Source: a bacterium
GTDB taxonomy: Bacteria > Patescibacteriota > Minisyncoccia > UBA6257 > 02-FULL-45-10c
DNA length: 24,062 nt
Reading direction: 5' to 3'
Assembly (NCBI GenBank): GCA_021799965.1
Contig: JAJYZL010000001.1
Span: 1-24,062 of the forward strand
The first letter of the stretch is position 1. Each line of letters begins with the position of its first letter. Positions 6,406-15,000 of this stretch are shown here, one piece after another. The notes beneath the pieces were generated by a model. The model was not told the origin of the DNA. It saw only the letters and a program-made list of their open reading frames with translations, and searched no databases. The position numbers and the translations under genes were made by a program.

Positions 6406-8829
6406 CTAAATAACTATATTTATAAGTTTATCCGGTACAAATATCGTCTTTTTGGGCTTACCAGTGAGAAACTCCTTAATCTTTTCCTTAGACATTGCTA
6501 TTTTTTCTATTTCTTGTTGAGAAGAACCCTTGGGCATCAAAATTTTATCACGCAATTTTCCGTTTATTTGAATCAAAATTTCAACCTCCTCGTCTTCAAT
6601 CAAATGCTTACTGTATTCCGGCCATGCTTCAATATGCACTGATTTTTTATTGCCCAAATTCTGCCAAAGCTCTTCAGCTATATGCGGGGCAAAAGGAACC
6701 ATTATTTTGATGTAGTTCTCAGCCATATTTTTATTGACGGCATCCTTTTTCTTTTCCATTTCATTCAAAAGTATCATAAGCGATGATACTGCGGTATTAA
6801 ATTTAAATCCGGCGACATCCTCTCCTACTTTTTTAATAGTTTTATGGAGCAATCTATTCAAATCCTTATGATCTTTGCCGCTTCCATTGTCAGGCTTAAC
6901 CTTCTTATCAAATTTTATTTTGGCAAATAAATCATTAACTCTATTTAAGAACCTATAGGCTCCCAAAATACCAGTCGGATCCCATGGTCCTCCCTGGCTA
7001 TATTCCGCCATAAAGCAAAGATAAATTCTCATTGAATCAGCGCCAAACTTTTCCACCAACTCATCAGGATCAATTACATTGCCGCGAGATTTAGACATTT
7101 TTTGACCGTCTGGGCCAAGTATCATGCCCTGGTGACGCAAGGATACAAACGGCTCTTTAAAATCCAAATAACCTTCATCGTGCAGAAACTTCGTAAAAAA
7201 TCTTGCGTAAAGAAGGTGCATTACGGCATGCTCCGGCCCCCCAACATACATTTTTACAGGCATCCAATTTTTTATCTTTAACGATTCAGCAAAAGATTTT
7301 TTATTTTTAGGATCTAAGTAGCGCAGGTAATACCATGAGGAGTCAATGAAAGTATCCATAGTGTCCGTTTCTCTTTCAGCTGGTCCGCCACATTCAGGAC
7401 ACCTTACTTTCAAAAATTTCTCAGATTTAGCAAGTGGAGATCTGCCAAGTCCATCAGGAAGATAATCTTTGATTTTTGGAAGTTTTACCGGCAAATCTTT
7501 TTCCGGAACAGGAACGGTACCGCATTCCTTGCAATAAATAACCGGGATTGGCGTACCCCAATAACGCTGGCGGCTTATCAACCAGTCGCGGAATTTATAA
7601 TTAATCTTTTTCTTGGCTCCAATTGATTCAATGATTCTATCCTTGGCTATATTATTAGGCAGATTATCTAATTCTCCGGAATTAACCATGACTCCGTCAT
7701 TTACGAAGGCAGCCTCAAGCTTATTCTGCTTTCCGTTTTCAGAAACTACTTGAATGATAGGCAATTCAAATTTTTTAGCAAAATCAAAATCTCTTTCGTC
7801 GTGGGCTGGAACGGCCATAACCGCGCCCGTTCCGTATCCTCCCAAAACATAGTCAGAAACCCAAACAGAAATTATCTTTTTATTAAACGGATTTATTACT
7901 TTAATTCCTTGCAACTCTACACCGGACTTCTCTTTGACATCGGTTAATCTGTCTAACTCTGTTTTATGCTTAGATTTCTCCAAATAATCTCTCACGCTGT
8001 TTTTATTCCTTATTCTTGCATCCAAAATTTTTATAAGCGGATGCTCAGGAGCTAATACTAAATAAGTGACGCCCGGAAGCGTATCAGCTCTGGTAGTAAA
8101 AACTTTTATTTTTAATTCTGATTCTTCAATTGGGAAATCTATTTCCGCTCCTTCAGAACGGCCTATCCAATTTTTCTGCATAGACTTAGTTCTTTCCGGC
8201 CAGTCTAATGTATCCAAATCCTCTAAAAGCCTATCGGCATAGTCAGTAATCTTTAAAAGCCACTGCGTAACTTCTTTTTGTTCTACAGAAGTTCCACAGC
8301 GCTCACATTTACCGCCCTCGGCCTGTTCATTGGCCAGTACCGTTTTACAAGATGGGCACCAATTTGCCGCCACTTTTTTACGGTAAGCCAAGCCCTTTTT
8401 GTACATCTGTAAAAATATCCATTGATTCCACTTGTAATAATCCGGCAAACAAGTGACAACCATTCTTGACCAATCGTAGATATTGCCCATTGCCTGAAGC
8501 TGCCTTGTCATATTTTTTATATTAGACAAAGTCCACGTTTCAGGAGAAACGCCGCGCTTAATAGCCGCATTTTCTGCAGGAAGACCAAAAGCATCAAAAC
8601 CAATAGGACTCAAAACATTGTATCCCTCCATTCTTTTAAAACGTGCAAAAACATCGGCTGGCGCATAGTTATACCAATGGCCGATATGCGCATTCCCGGA
8701 AGGATATGGGAACATTACCAAGTGATAATAATTCTTTTTTCCTTTTACGTTATCTTTGGCAGTAAAAAATTTTTTTTGTTTCCAATATTTTTGCCACTTA
8801 GCTTCTATTTTTTTATGATTGTAAGCCAT
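6406..8829 (-). CDS. leuS: Leucyl-tRNA synthetase
   Basis: A class Ia enzyme that charges tRNA-Leu with leucine in the cytoplasm. The 807-aa length is close to bacterial LeuRS. The HIGH signature is at residues 48-51. A zinc-ribbon insertion carries C158, C161, C175 and C178. The CP1 editing domain shows the threonine-rich TTRADTLPG segment and the VPAHDERD motif whose aspartate clears mischarged amino acids. A second Cys cluster (CKECG and CPECG) lies before the synthetic core resumes. KMSKS is at residues 577-581, followed by the anticodon-binding helical domain and a short C-terminal domain. The gene lies 137 bp after the TatD-like gene and has its own promoter there (8895-8923), so it is probably transcribed separately as well as by readthrough. 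The first ATG is the only plausible start. Confidence 0.98.
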   Translation of the reverse strand: MAYNHKKIEAKWQKYWKQKKFFTAKDNVKGKKNYYHLVMFPYPSGNAHIGHWYNYAPADVFARFKRMEGYNVLSPIGFDAFGLPAENAAIKRGVSPETWTLSNIKNMTRQLQAMGNIYDWSRMVVTCLPDYYKWNQWIFLQMYKKGLAYRKKVAANWCPSCKTVLANEQAEGGKCERCGTSVEQKEVTQWLLKITDYADRLLEDLDTLDWPERTKSMQKNWIGRSEGAEIDFPIEESELKIKVFTTRADTLPGVTYLVLAPEHPLIKILDARIRNKNSVRDYLEKSKHKTELDRLTDVKEKSGVELQGIKVINPFNKKIISVWVSDYVLGGYGTGAVMAVPAHDERDFDFAKKFELPIIQVVSENGKQNKLEAAFVNDGVMVNSGELDNLPNNIAKDRIIESIGAKKKINYKFRDWLISRQRYWGTPIPVIYCKECGTVPVPEKDLPVKLPKIKDYLPDGLGRSPLAKSEKFLKVRCPECGGPAERETDTMDTFIDSSWYYLRYLDPKNKKSFAESLKIKNWMPVKMYVGGPEHAVMHLLYARFFTKFLHDEGYLDFKEPFVSLRHQGMILGPDGQKMSKSRGNVIDPDELVEKFGADSMRIYLCFMAEYSQGGPWDPTGILGAYRFLNRVNDLFAKIKFDKKVKPDNGSGKDHKDLNRLLHKTIKKVGEDVAGFKFNTAVSSLMILLNEMEKKKDAVNKNMAENYIKIMVPFAPHIAEELWQNLGNKKSVHIEAWPEYSKHLIEDEEVEILIQINGKLRDKILMPKGSSQQEIEKIAMSKEKIKEFLTGKPKKTIFVPDKLINIVI

Positions 8830-8894
8830 AATTTAAATTTAAAATTGAAAAACAAGATATAAAAATTTAATTAGGAAACGACTAATTACCTAGT

Positions 8895-8923
8895 ATTTTA
8901 TCCCTAAAGGCGCTTAGGGGCAA
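8895..8923 (-). promoter_or_regulatory. Predicted leuS promoter
   Basis: On the minus strand TTGCCC (8918-8923), a 17-nt spacer and TAAAAT (8895-8900) form a plausible promoter. The start would be near 8888, with a leader of about 59 nt before the leuS ATG. The inverted repeat at 8898-8930 covers the -35 and touches the -10. Confidence 0.5.
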
Positions 8924-8930
8924 GGGATAA
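8898..8930. repeat. Inverted repeat with nested alternative hairpin over the leuS promoter
   Basis: TTATCCCT (8898-8905) and AGGGATAA (8923-8930) are perfect inverted arms 17 nt apart. Inside, CCCTAA (8902-8907) can instead pair with TTAGGG (8914-8919), so the two hairpins compete for the same CCC. There is no good T run after it on either strand, which weakens a simple terminator reading. An operator or transcript switch is possible. The rest of the 137-bp intergenic region holds only the leuS leader. Confidence 0.55.
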
Positions 8931-8966
8931 GAAAAACTACTGATAATAAATAAAATTGGCTATCGC

Positions 8967-9794
8967 CTACTTTAGGCCGAACACACGGATTGAATTTTTA
9001 TAAATATCTTCCGTAGCTATCGCCAAATCAATCCCTTTTAATTCGGCTAATTTATTAACAACCTCAACAACATAAGCTGGCTCATTTCTTTTTCCGCGGC
9101 GGCTTTGTGGGGCTACGTAGGGACAGTCTGTTTCAGAAAAAATCCTATCTAAGGGTAAATATTTTATAATTTCATCGTAGCTCCTGGCAAAAGTTATAAC
9201 GCCTCCAAAAGTAAAATAAAATCCCAATTTTGCTAATTTTTTGGCCATATCCAAAGAGCCGGCATAAAAATGCATTATTTTGGGTAAGGCATCAAAACTT
9301 TTATCTCGTAATATTTCCAAGGCATATTCATAAGCATCGTCCGTTCCCTTGCTTGGCCTGCAATGCATCATCAATGGTTTATTCAAATCTCTTGCTAATT
9401 CAGCCTGCTCAACAAAAGCATTCCTTTGAAGCCCTGCGTCGTTACCCTCAGAAAACAGATCAAAACCGCACTCGCTTATAGAAACAACTTTTGGATCCCT
9501 GGCTAATTCCTTTAAAATTTTTATATCAAAAATCTCAGGTTCTGATGCATACTGCTCTTTTTCATCATGATGCCATTTTTTCGAAAGATGATTGGGATGA
9601 AAACCAACGGTCGCCCAAATATCATCCGGAAATTGATGAGCGATTTCTATAGCTTTTTTTGAAGTGGCGGCTTGCGTGCCAACAGCTATCATTTTTACTC
9701 CGGCATCTTTCGCGCGCTTAATAACCACTTCTCTATCAGTATCAAAATCCGGAAATTGTATGTGTCCGTGCACATCTATTGCTTTCATATTCAT
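8967..9794 (-). CDS. TatD-family metal-dependent hydrolase/DNase
   Basis: A TIM-barrel amidohydrolase-superfamily enzyme; characterised TatD proteins are metal-dependent 3'-5' exonucleases on DNA or RNA. At 275 aa the length is typical. Metal-ligand motifs appear in order: H9-x-H11 (VHGH), E108 (SECGFD, equivalent to GExGLD), H144 (MMHC), H175 (IMHFYAG, equivalent to HCFSG) and D223 (SETDCPYVAP). Several motifs deviate from the E. coli consensus (HGH for HCH, GFHP for GIHP, SECGFD for GEIGLD), but no metal ligand is missing. The ATG abuts the metG stop with no gap, and a second ATG lies 6 nt inside at 9788. The metG-tatD pairing is a common gene order in bacteria, which supports the call. It is last before the leuS promoter region. 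Confidence 0.93.
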   Translation of the reverse strand: MNMKAIDVHGHIQFPDFDTDREVVIKRAKDAGVKMIAVGTQAATSKKAIEIAHQFPDDIWATVGFHPNHLSKKWHHDEKEQYASEPEIFDIKILKELARDPKVVSISECGFDLFSEGNDAGLQRNAFVEQAELARDLNKPLMMHCRPSKGTDDAYEYALEILRDKSFDALPKIMHFYAGSLDMAKKLAKLGFYFTFGGVITFARSYDEIIKYLPLDRIFSETDCPYVAPQSRRGKRNEPAYVVEVVNKLAELKGIDLAIATEDIYKNSIRVFGLK

Positions 9795-11246
9795 TTATTG
9801 TAAGCGAGGAAAAAGATTATCTATTTTTTTAGCAATAAACTCGCCTTCTTTTATTTCAATGGCTTCAGATATTTTCTTTGCCGTCTCCGGTAAAAACGGA
9901 ACAAGCAGCTCGCTGATGGTTTTTAACATAAAAACCAAGTCATATATTACCTCCTTTCTCTTGGCTTCCGGCAAATCTTTGCTCCACGGCTTAGTTAAAT
10001 TTAAATACCCATCGCCGTAATGAATCAAATTCCAAATCTCATTTAAAGCTACATCAAACTTAAAATTTTCTGTATTTTTATTTGTTAAATTAATAAAATT
10101 TTCTATATCTTTTTTGGATTTTCCGGATAACCCGCCCTCTTTTGACGCCAACGTTAAAACTCTGGCCGCAAAATTACCCAAACCGTTTGCCAGATCGCCA
10201 TTATATCTTTCCTCAAACTTTTCATAAGAAAAGTCTCCGTCTCCCGAAGAAGAAATTTCCCTGAGAAGATAATACCTTACGGGATCAATGCCGTATTTTT
10301 TTATCAATTCGTACGGATCAATAATATTGCCCAAAGATTTAGACATTTTTTCTCCTCCGGAGGTGATAAAGCCGTGAATAAAAATATTTTTAGGCAAAGA
10401 AAGCTTAGCAGAAATGAGCATCGCCGGCCATAGAGCGGCGTGAAAACGCGATATATCTTTTCCAATCATATGTACATCTGACGGATGTTCCTCCCACTTT
10501 TCAATTCCGCCATATCCACTGATATAATTTGTCAGGGCATCGGCCCAAACATACATTACCTGACTATCGTCATCAGGAACCGGAATTCCCCACTTCAAAT
10601 GTTTTTTGGAACGGGAAAAACTTACGTCTTCAAATCCCTCTCTCGCCAAGGCTAAAATTTCGTTTTTACGCGTCTCCGGAACAATCTTTAATTTATCTTT
10701 TTTGATCAATGATTCAACCTCCTTGGTATATTTTGAAAGCCTAAAAAACCAATTCTCCTCTTCAATAAATTCCAAATCTTTTTTATGGGTAATGCATTTA
10801 CCATCAACAATATCTCTCCCTGTTTTAAAAGCTTCGCATCCGACACAATAATAGCCACTATATTTTTTCTTATACAAGTCTCCTGAAGCCAAAATCCTTA
10901 GCCACACGGCTTGAGCCACCGGCCAATGATTTTTTTTATCGGTTGTACGGATAAAATTATTCCAAGACAAATCTAAAAGAGGCTTTAGTCCTTTGAATTT
11001 TTCGCTTAGTCCGTCAACAAATTCTTGTGGACTTTTTTTAGAAACCTCTGCGGCTCGCTGTATCTTTGAACCGTGCTCATCAGTGCCCGTCTGAAAGAAA
11101 ACATCCCGGCCTCGCTGACGATAATATCTTGCCAAAACATCGGCCTGAATCAATTCTAAAGCATAGCCAATATGCGGCTCGGAATTAACATAAGCGATGG
11201 AGGTTGTAATATAAAATTTTTTATCTTTCTTCCAAAAGTTAAGCAT
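9795..11246 (-). CDS. metG: Methionyl-tRNA synthetase
   Basis: A class Ia enzyme that charges initiator and elongator tRNA-Met. The HIGH-type motif is HIGY at residues 25-28, and KMSKS is at 300-304 followed by the usual GNIIDP segment. A single zinc knuckle (C134, C137, C151, H154) sits in the connective insert, with histidine as the last ligand rather than the more usual cysteine. At 483 aa it ends after the anticodon-binding helical domain and lacks the C-terminal tRNA-binding/dimerisation extension found in E. coli MetRS, which is usual for short bacterial and CPR forms. It starts 2 nt after the AI-2E-type permease stop and abuts the TatD-like gene, so all three are very probably one operon. 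Confidence 0.97.
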   Translation of the reverse strand: MLNFWKKDKKFYITTSIAYVNSEPHIGYALELIQADVLARYYRQRGRDVFFQTGTDEHGSKIQRAAEVSKKSPQEFVDGLSEKFKGLKPLLDLSWNNFIRTTDKKNHWPVAQAVWLRILASGDLYKKKYSGYYCVGCEAFKTGRDIVDGKCITHKKDLEFIEEENWFFRLSKYTKEVESLIKKDKLKIVPETRKNEILALAREGFEDVSFSRSKKHLKWGIPVPDDDSQVMYVWADALTNYISGYGGIEKWEEHPSDVHMIGKDISRFHAALWPAMLISAKLSLPKNIFIHGFITSGGEKMSKSLGNIIDPYELIKKYGIDPVRYYLLREISSSGDGDFSYEKFEERYNGDLANGLGNFAARVLTLASKEGGLSGKSKKDIENFINLTNKNTENFKFDVALNEIWNLIHYGDGYLNLTKPWSKDLPEAKRKEVIYDLVFMLKTISELLVPFLPETAKKISEAIEIKEGEFIAKKIDNLFPRLQ

Positions 11247-11248
11247 TG

Positions 11249-12289
11249 TTAAACATTCTCAATCTGCATCTGACGCTTCATTTTTGCCTCAGACCAATGA
11301 TTAATGACCTCTTGCACTAACACAGCTCCCGGCACTGCTAAAATCAAGCCAACCAGGCCAGCCAGCTGAGCGCCTGCCAATATTGCTATCAATATTACGG
11401 CCGGATTTAAGCTGGTCGTAAGACGCATAAACGTCGGAGTTAAAAGATATCCCTCTACCTTTGAAATTACTACAAAAAAGATAAGAACATAAATAGCTAT
11501 CGTCTGTGATTGAGAAAGAGCCACTAAAACCGCTATCGCGCCGCTTATTATCGGCCCCACATAATGAACCAATTCCAAAACCGCGGCTAATATCGCTAAA
11601 ACCAACGCATACTCCACGCCAATAAGCCATAAACCGATATATACAATGAAACCAATACTCAAGCTTAAAAATATTTGACCTTCCAACCACTTGCCAATCT
11701 TATGCCTTGTTCTGAAATACACACTTAAAATTTGTTCTTCGTAGCTGGGCGGCAAGATAGCTCGCAAAAGCTTCTCTACCCCATCCCTATCTACTGATAA
11801 ATAGAAAGATAATACAAATGCGGAAATAGCCAAAGCAATTCCACCCAAAAACTTTGAAAGAGTATCAAAAAGAGAGGCGCTGCCGCTGAACAAAACACTC
11901 GCTAATCTGCCGATGCTTTCAGTAAACGCGTTGGCGATATCAGCTATCCTTTGCAAGCCCAAAACCGGAGTATTGGTTTTTGATAACACATCAATGAACA
12001 CATTGAGCTCGGTAAGCGCCACGGGTACTATGATATAAAGCAGAACTGCCACCAAAACTATCAAAAATATAAATATAAGCAAAGTGCTTAAAACTCTGGG
12101 AATGCGTTTTTTCTCAGCCCATGATATAACCGGATCCAAAGCAGAAGAAATTACGATAGAAATAAGCACCGCCGAAGCAATTTCTTTGGCCAGAAAAAGA
12201 AAATAAATAAAAGCAGCCACAAAAACAGCCCGCCACATAGATGACCAGCTGATCTCTAATTGAATTTTTCCTTTTTTCTCTAAGTCCAT
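11249..12289 (-). CDS. AI-2E family (PerM/YdiK-type) membrane transporter
   Basis: A polytopic inner-membrane protein of the AI-2 exporter-like superfamily. Members export or import diverse small solutes and ions; the name does not prove quorum-signal transport. From ATG 12289 it is 346 aa. It has hydrophobic helices at both ends and a central soluble segment (after SFYLSVDRDG, with ILPPSYEEQI). The C-terminal block shows typical family sequence: HYVGPIISG, EGYLLTPTFM and a long glycine/alanine-rich helix pair ending VPGAVLVQEVINHW. An in-frame TTG at 12331 would add 14 weakly convincing residues. I prefer the ATG (MDLEKKGK), which gives a normal charged start. A 61-nt gap separates it from the M16 gene, and it runs into metG with a 2-nt gap. 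Confidence 0.9.
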   Translation of the reverse strand: MDLEKKGKIQLEISWSSMWRAVFVAAFIYFLFLAKEIASAVLISIVISSALDPVISWAEKKRIPRVLSTLLIFIFLIVLVAVLLYIIVPVALTELNVFIDVLSKTNTPVLGLQRIADIANAFTESIGRLASVLFSGSASLFDTLSKFLGGIALAISAFVLSFYLSVDRDGVEKLLRAILPPSYEEQILSVYFRTRHKIGKWLEGQIFLSLSIGFIVYIGLWLIGVEYALVLAILAAVLELVHYVGPIISGAIAVLVALSQSQTIAIYVLIFFVVISKVEGYLLTPTFMRLTTSLNPAVILIAILAGAQLAGLVGLILAVPGAVLVQEVINHWSEAKMKRQMQIENV

Positions 12290-12350
12290 GCTTATTAAAA
12301 CGATTTGAATGCCAAAATAGTTTCCCGGCAACAGTCAAATCCTTATCAGA

Positions 12351-13619
12351 TTAGCTCAGTTTGAGAAGTTCTTCAAATTCAGAGCCATTTTCAAATGGAC
12401 CAATTATAGCCAGATTCAGTTTATCGTTCGTAAAAATTTCCCTAGCTATCGCCCGCACATCAGAAGCTTTCACGGCTTTTATTTTTTTAACAATCTGCTC
12501 CGGAGTCAAAATCTTTTGCTTGAATAATTCCTGCTCTCCATAAAATTCAGCGACCGAATCAGATGTTTCCAGACCAATCATCATTCGGCCGGTAATGTGA
12601 TTTTTTGTTTTCTGCAATTCTTCCTTAGATATCGGCTCGGCTTTAATTTTATTTATCTCCCCTAAAATGGCTTTAATTACTTCTTTAACCCTTCTATTGT
12701 CCACCCCCGCGGACACAGAAACAAAACCATGATCGGTAAGAAGCGAACTGCCGCAATTTATATAATAAGCTGCTCCCATCTCTCCTCTTATTTTTTGGAA
12801 AAGTCTAGAACTCATTCCTCCGCCCAAAATATCGCAAAGCACATCCAGGGCGTACCTTCTTTTATCAAACATATCAAAAGCCCGAAATCCTAAAATTAAA
12901 TGAGTTTGATCAAGTTGCTTTGATTGCAAGACAGCGGCGGGACGACTCTGAGATTCCAAAACTTTTTTCTTGCCCATTCCCTTGCCCCTTTGAACTTCGG
13001 CAAAAGTTTTATTAAGTTTTTTCAGCATCTCTTTTTCCTTAAAAGCGCCGGACACTACCACGGTCGTGGCACTTGGAACATAATGCCTGGCTCTGTAATT
13101 AACTATGTCTTCTTTTTTTATTGCCCTTACCGTCTCCCTAGGTCCAGCAATGTCCCAGCCGGCCGGCTGATCTCCATACAAAAGCTTCATAAATATCTCG
13201 CCGACTTTTTTTTGCGGCAGGTCTTCGTACATATTTATCTCTTCCACGATAACGCCCTTTTCTTTTTCTATTTCTTTTTCATCAAAAAGCGGATTCAAAT
13301 ACATATCGGATATGATATCCAAAGCGCTGTCTATTTTATCAACGCCAACTTTAGCGTAGTATCCGGTATATTCGTGTCCAGTAAAAGCATTATACGCCGC
13401 TCCCAACGATTCTAATTCGGAAGAAATCGCCAAAGCAGTAGGCCTGTTTTTAGTTCCTTTGAAACACATATGCTCCAAAAAATGCGAAACACCATTTATT
13501 TCCTTAGTTTCGTATTTTGAGCCAGCCTCAACAAGAACTAAAAATGTAGTAGCCAAACTTTTTGGCATTGGACACAAAATAATTCTTAATCCGTTTTTAA
13601 GAACGTGTTTTTTGAACAT
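12351..13619 (-). CDS. M16-family zinc peptidase (processing-peptidase-like)
   Basis: A metallopeptidase of the pitrilysin/insulinase clan. The 422-aa protein has the inverted zinc motif HxxEH as H46-F-L-E-H50 (E49 catalytic), with the distal glutamate ligand about 76 residues later in VIVEEINMYED (E126 or E127). The C-terminal half shows the conserved SRLF segment and the GAAYYI sequence, corresponding to the R/Y pair that binds substrate. Both half-domains are present, as in bacterial mitochondrial-processing-peptidase-like proteins. No signal peptide is seen, so it is probably cytoplasmic, perhaps degrading peptides. It lies 4 nt after glyS and is likely co-transcribed with it. The substrate is unknown. 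Confidence 0.93.
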   Translation of the reverse strand: MFKKHVLKNGLRIILCPMPKSLATTFLVLVEAGSKYETKEINGVSHFLEHMCFKGTKNRPTALAISSELESLGAAYNAFTGHEYTGYYAKVGVDKIDSALDIISDMYLNPLFDEKEIEKEKGVIVEEINMYEDLPQKKVGEIFMKLLYGDQPAGWDIAGPRETVRAIKKEDIVNYRARHYVPSATTVVVSGAFKEKEMLKKLNKTFAEVQRGKGMGKKKVLESQSRPAAVLQSKQLDQTHLILGFRAFDMFDKRRYALDVLCDILGGGMSSRLFQKIRGEMGAAYYINCGSSLLTDHGFVSVSAGVDNRRVKEVIKAILGEINKIKAEPISKEELQKTKNHITGRMMIGLETSDSVAEFYGEQELFKQKILTPEQIVKKIKAVKASDVRAIAREIFTNDKLNLAIIGPFENGSEFEELLKLS

Positions 13620-13623
13620 TAAA

Positions 13624-14937
13624 TTAGCTGTTTAATTTTCCGTTTAAATAATTTTTAAGCTCGGAAATTTTTATACGTTCCTGTTTCATAGTATCTCTGT
13701 CTCGCACCGTCACAGCGTTATCTTCCAGAGAATCAAAGTCCACGGTCACGCAAAATGGCGTACCGATTTCATCTTGGGAATAATACCTCTTGCCAACATT
13801 TCCCCTGTCATCCCATACAGTCATAAGATCTTTGCGCAGATCACTATAAATTTCTTTGGCCTTAGAAACTAACTCCGGTTTATTTTTTAAAAGAGGAAAA
13901 ACAGCTACCTTGTAAGGAGCAAGTTTATATGGCAATTTCAAAACTAACCTTTCCGGATTGGAATCATCATATGCCGCACATAAAACAGCCAAAACTGTTC
14001 TATCAACTCCCCAAGTCGGCTCAATAACATGCGGAATTATTTTTTCATTTGTTTCCGGATCAACATAACTCAGATCTTCACCGCTCGCCTTCGCATGGTT
14101 TTTCAAATCAAAATCAGTGCGATACGCCAAGCCATAAAGCTCTTTAGTACCAAACGGAAATTCGTATTCGAAATCAATGGTTCTCTTGGAATAATGAGCA
14201 AGCTTTTCTTTTTCCACATCAAGCTCGTGAACTTTTTCCGTTTCAATACCAACTTCTTTCATCCATTCCATCATTTCCTTCCTCCACATTTCAAAAACTT
14301 CTTGCCAACCCTCGTCTTTTTTGGGCGGTTTAATAAAATACTCTATTTCCATTTGTTCAAATTCTCTGGTCCTGAAAATAAAGTTACCGGGAGTTATCTC
14401 ATTTCTAAAAGCTTTTCCTATCTGAGCGATTCCAAATGGCAATTTCTTACGAGTTGTCTGTAAAACATTTTTAAAATCAACAAACATCGCTTGAGCCGTT
14501 TCCGGTCTAAAATAAACCACGTTTGCCGCTTCTTCAGCCGGACCAAGAAAAGTTTTTAGCATCAGATTAAACATATGAGCTTCAGTAAAACTTTCTTTAG
14601 CTCCGCAATTAGGACAAGGCTTGGAATTATCAATCTGATCTTCGCGAAAACGGGAATGGCATTTTTTGCATTCCACCAAAGGATCATTAAACGTAGCCAG
14701 GTGACCGGACGCCTCCCATACTTTCGGATTCATAATCAAAGACGCATCTATTCCCACGATATCATCGCGAGACTGCACAAAACGCTTCCACCAAAGTTGC
14801 TTGATATTATTTTTCAATTCAACGCCAACCGGACCGTAATCCCAGGAATTGGCCAAGCCACCGTAAATTTCACTGCCGGGAAATATAAATCCCCTTCTTT
14901 TGCACAGTGAAATTATTTTGTCCATTTTTGATTCCAT
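13624..14937 (-). CDS. glyS: Glycyl-tRNA synthetase, single-chain (homodimeric) type
   Basis: A class II synthetase that charges tRNA-Gly; this is the alpha2 type related to archaeal and eukaryotic GlyRS, not the alpha/beta E. coli type. From ATG 14937 it is 437 aa. Visible are the N-terminal GFIFPGSEIYGG and WDYGPVG segments, a zinc ribbon with C90, C93, C108 and C111, motif 2 in the region FRNEITPGN through FEQMEIEYF (about 177-201), motif 3 near WGVDRTVLAVL, and a C-terminal anticodon-binding domain starting around LPYKLAPYKVAV. The start was set by context: an extended -10 (TGCTATTCT) ends 8 nt before ATG 14937. A second ATG at 14925 remains possible; the TTG farther upstream (14967) would lie before the promoter box. 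It heads the block glyS-M16-permease-metG-tatD. Confidence 0.96.
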   Translation of the reverse strand: MESKMDKIISLCKRRGFIFPGSEIYGGLANSWDYGPVGVELKNNIKQLWWKRFVQSRDDIVGIDASLIMNPKVWEASGHLATFNDPLVECKKCHSRFREDQIDNSKPCPNCGAKESFTEAHMFNLMLKTFLGPAEEAANVVYFRPETAQAMFVDFKNVLQTTRKKLPFGIAQIGKAFRNEITPGNFIFRTREFEQMEIEYFIKPPKKDEGWQEVFEMWRKEMMEWMKEVGIETEKVHELDVEKEKLAHYSKRTIDFEYEFPFGTKELYGLAYRTDFDLKNHAKASGEDLSYVDPETNEKIIPHVIEPTWGVDRTVLAVLCAAYDDSNPERLVLKLPYKLAPYKVAVFPLLKNKPELVSKAKEIYSDLRKDLMTVWDDRGNVGKRYYSQDEIGTPFCVTVDFDSLEDNAVTVRDRDTMKQERIKISELKNYLNGKLNS

Positions 14938-14945
14938 ATGTAAAA

Positions 14946-14954
14946 AGAATAGCA
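14946..14954 (-). promoter_or_regulatory. Extended -10 box of glyS
   Basis: TGCTATTCT reads on the minus strand with TATTCT at 14946-14951. It sits 8 nt before the ATG at 14937, so the leader would be about 1-2 nt. No Shine-Dalgarno sequence is present. It rules out the upstream TTG start. Confidence 0.55.
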
Positions 14955-15000
14955 AAAAACAATCCAAAAAACAAAAATAAAATATCAGAAATCAGTCCCT

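Noticed and set aside
8898..8930. Inverted repeat as the terminator of the metG-tatD operon
   Set aside because: No T tract follows on the minus strand and the repeat coincides with the leuS promoter; kept as a repeat, not called a terminator.
14938..14967. TTG start at 14967 for glyS
   Set aside because: It lies upstream of the -10 box at 14946-14954, so it would not be in the mRNA.
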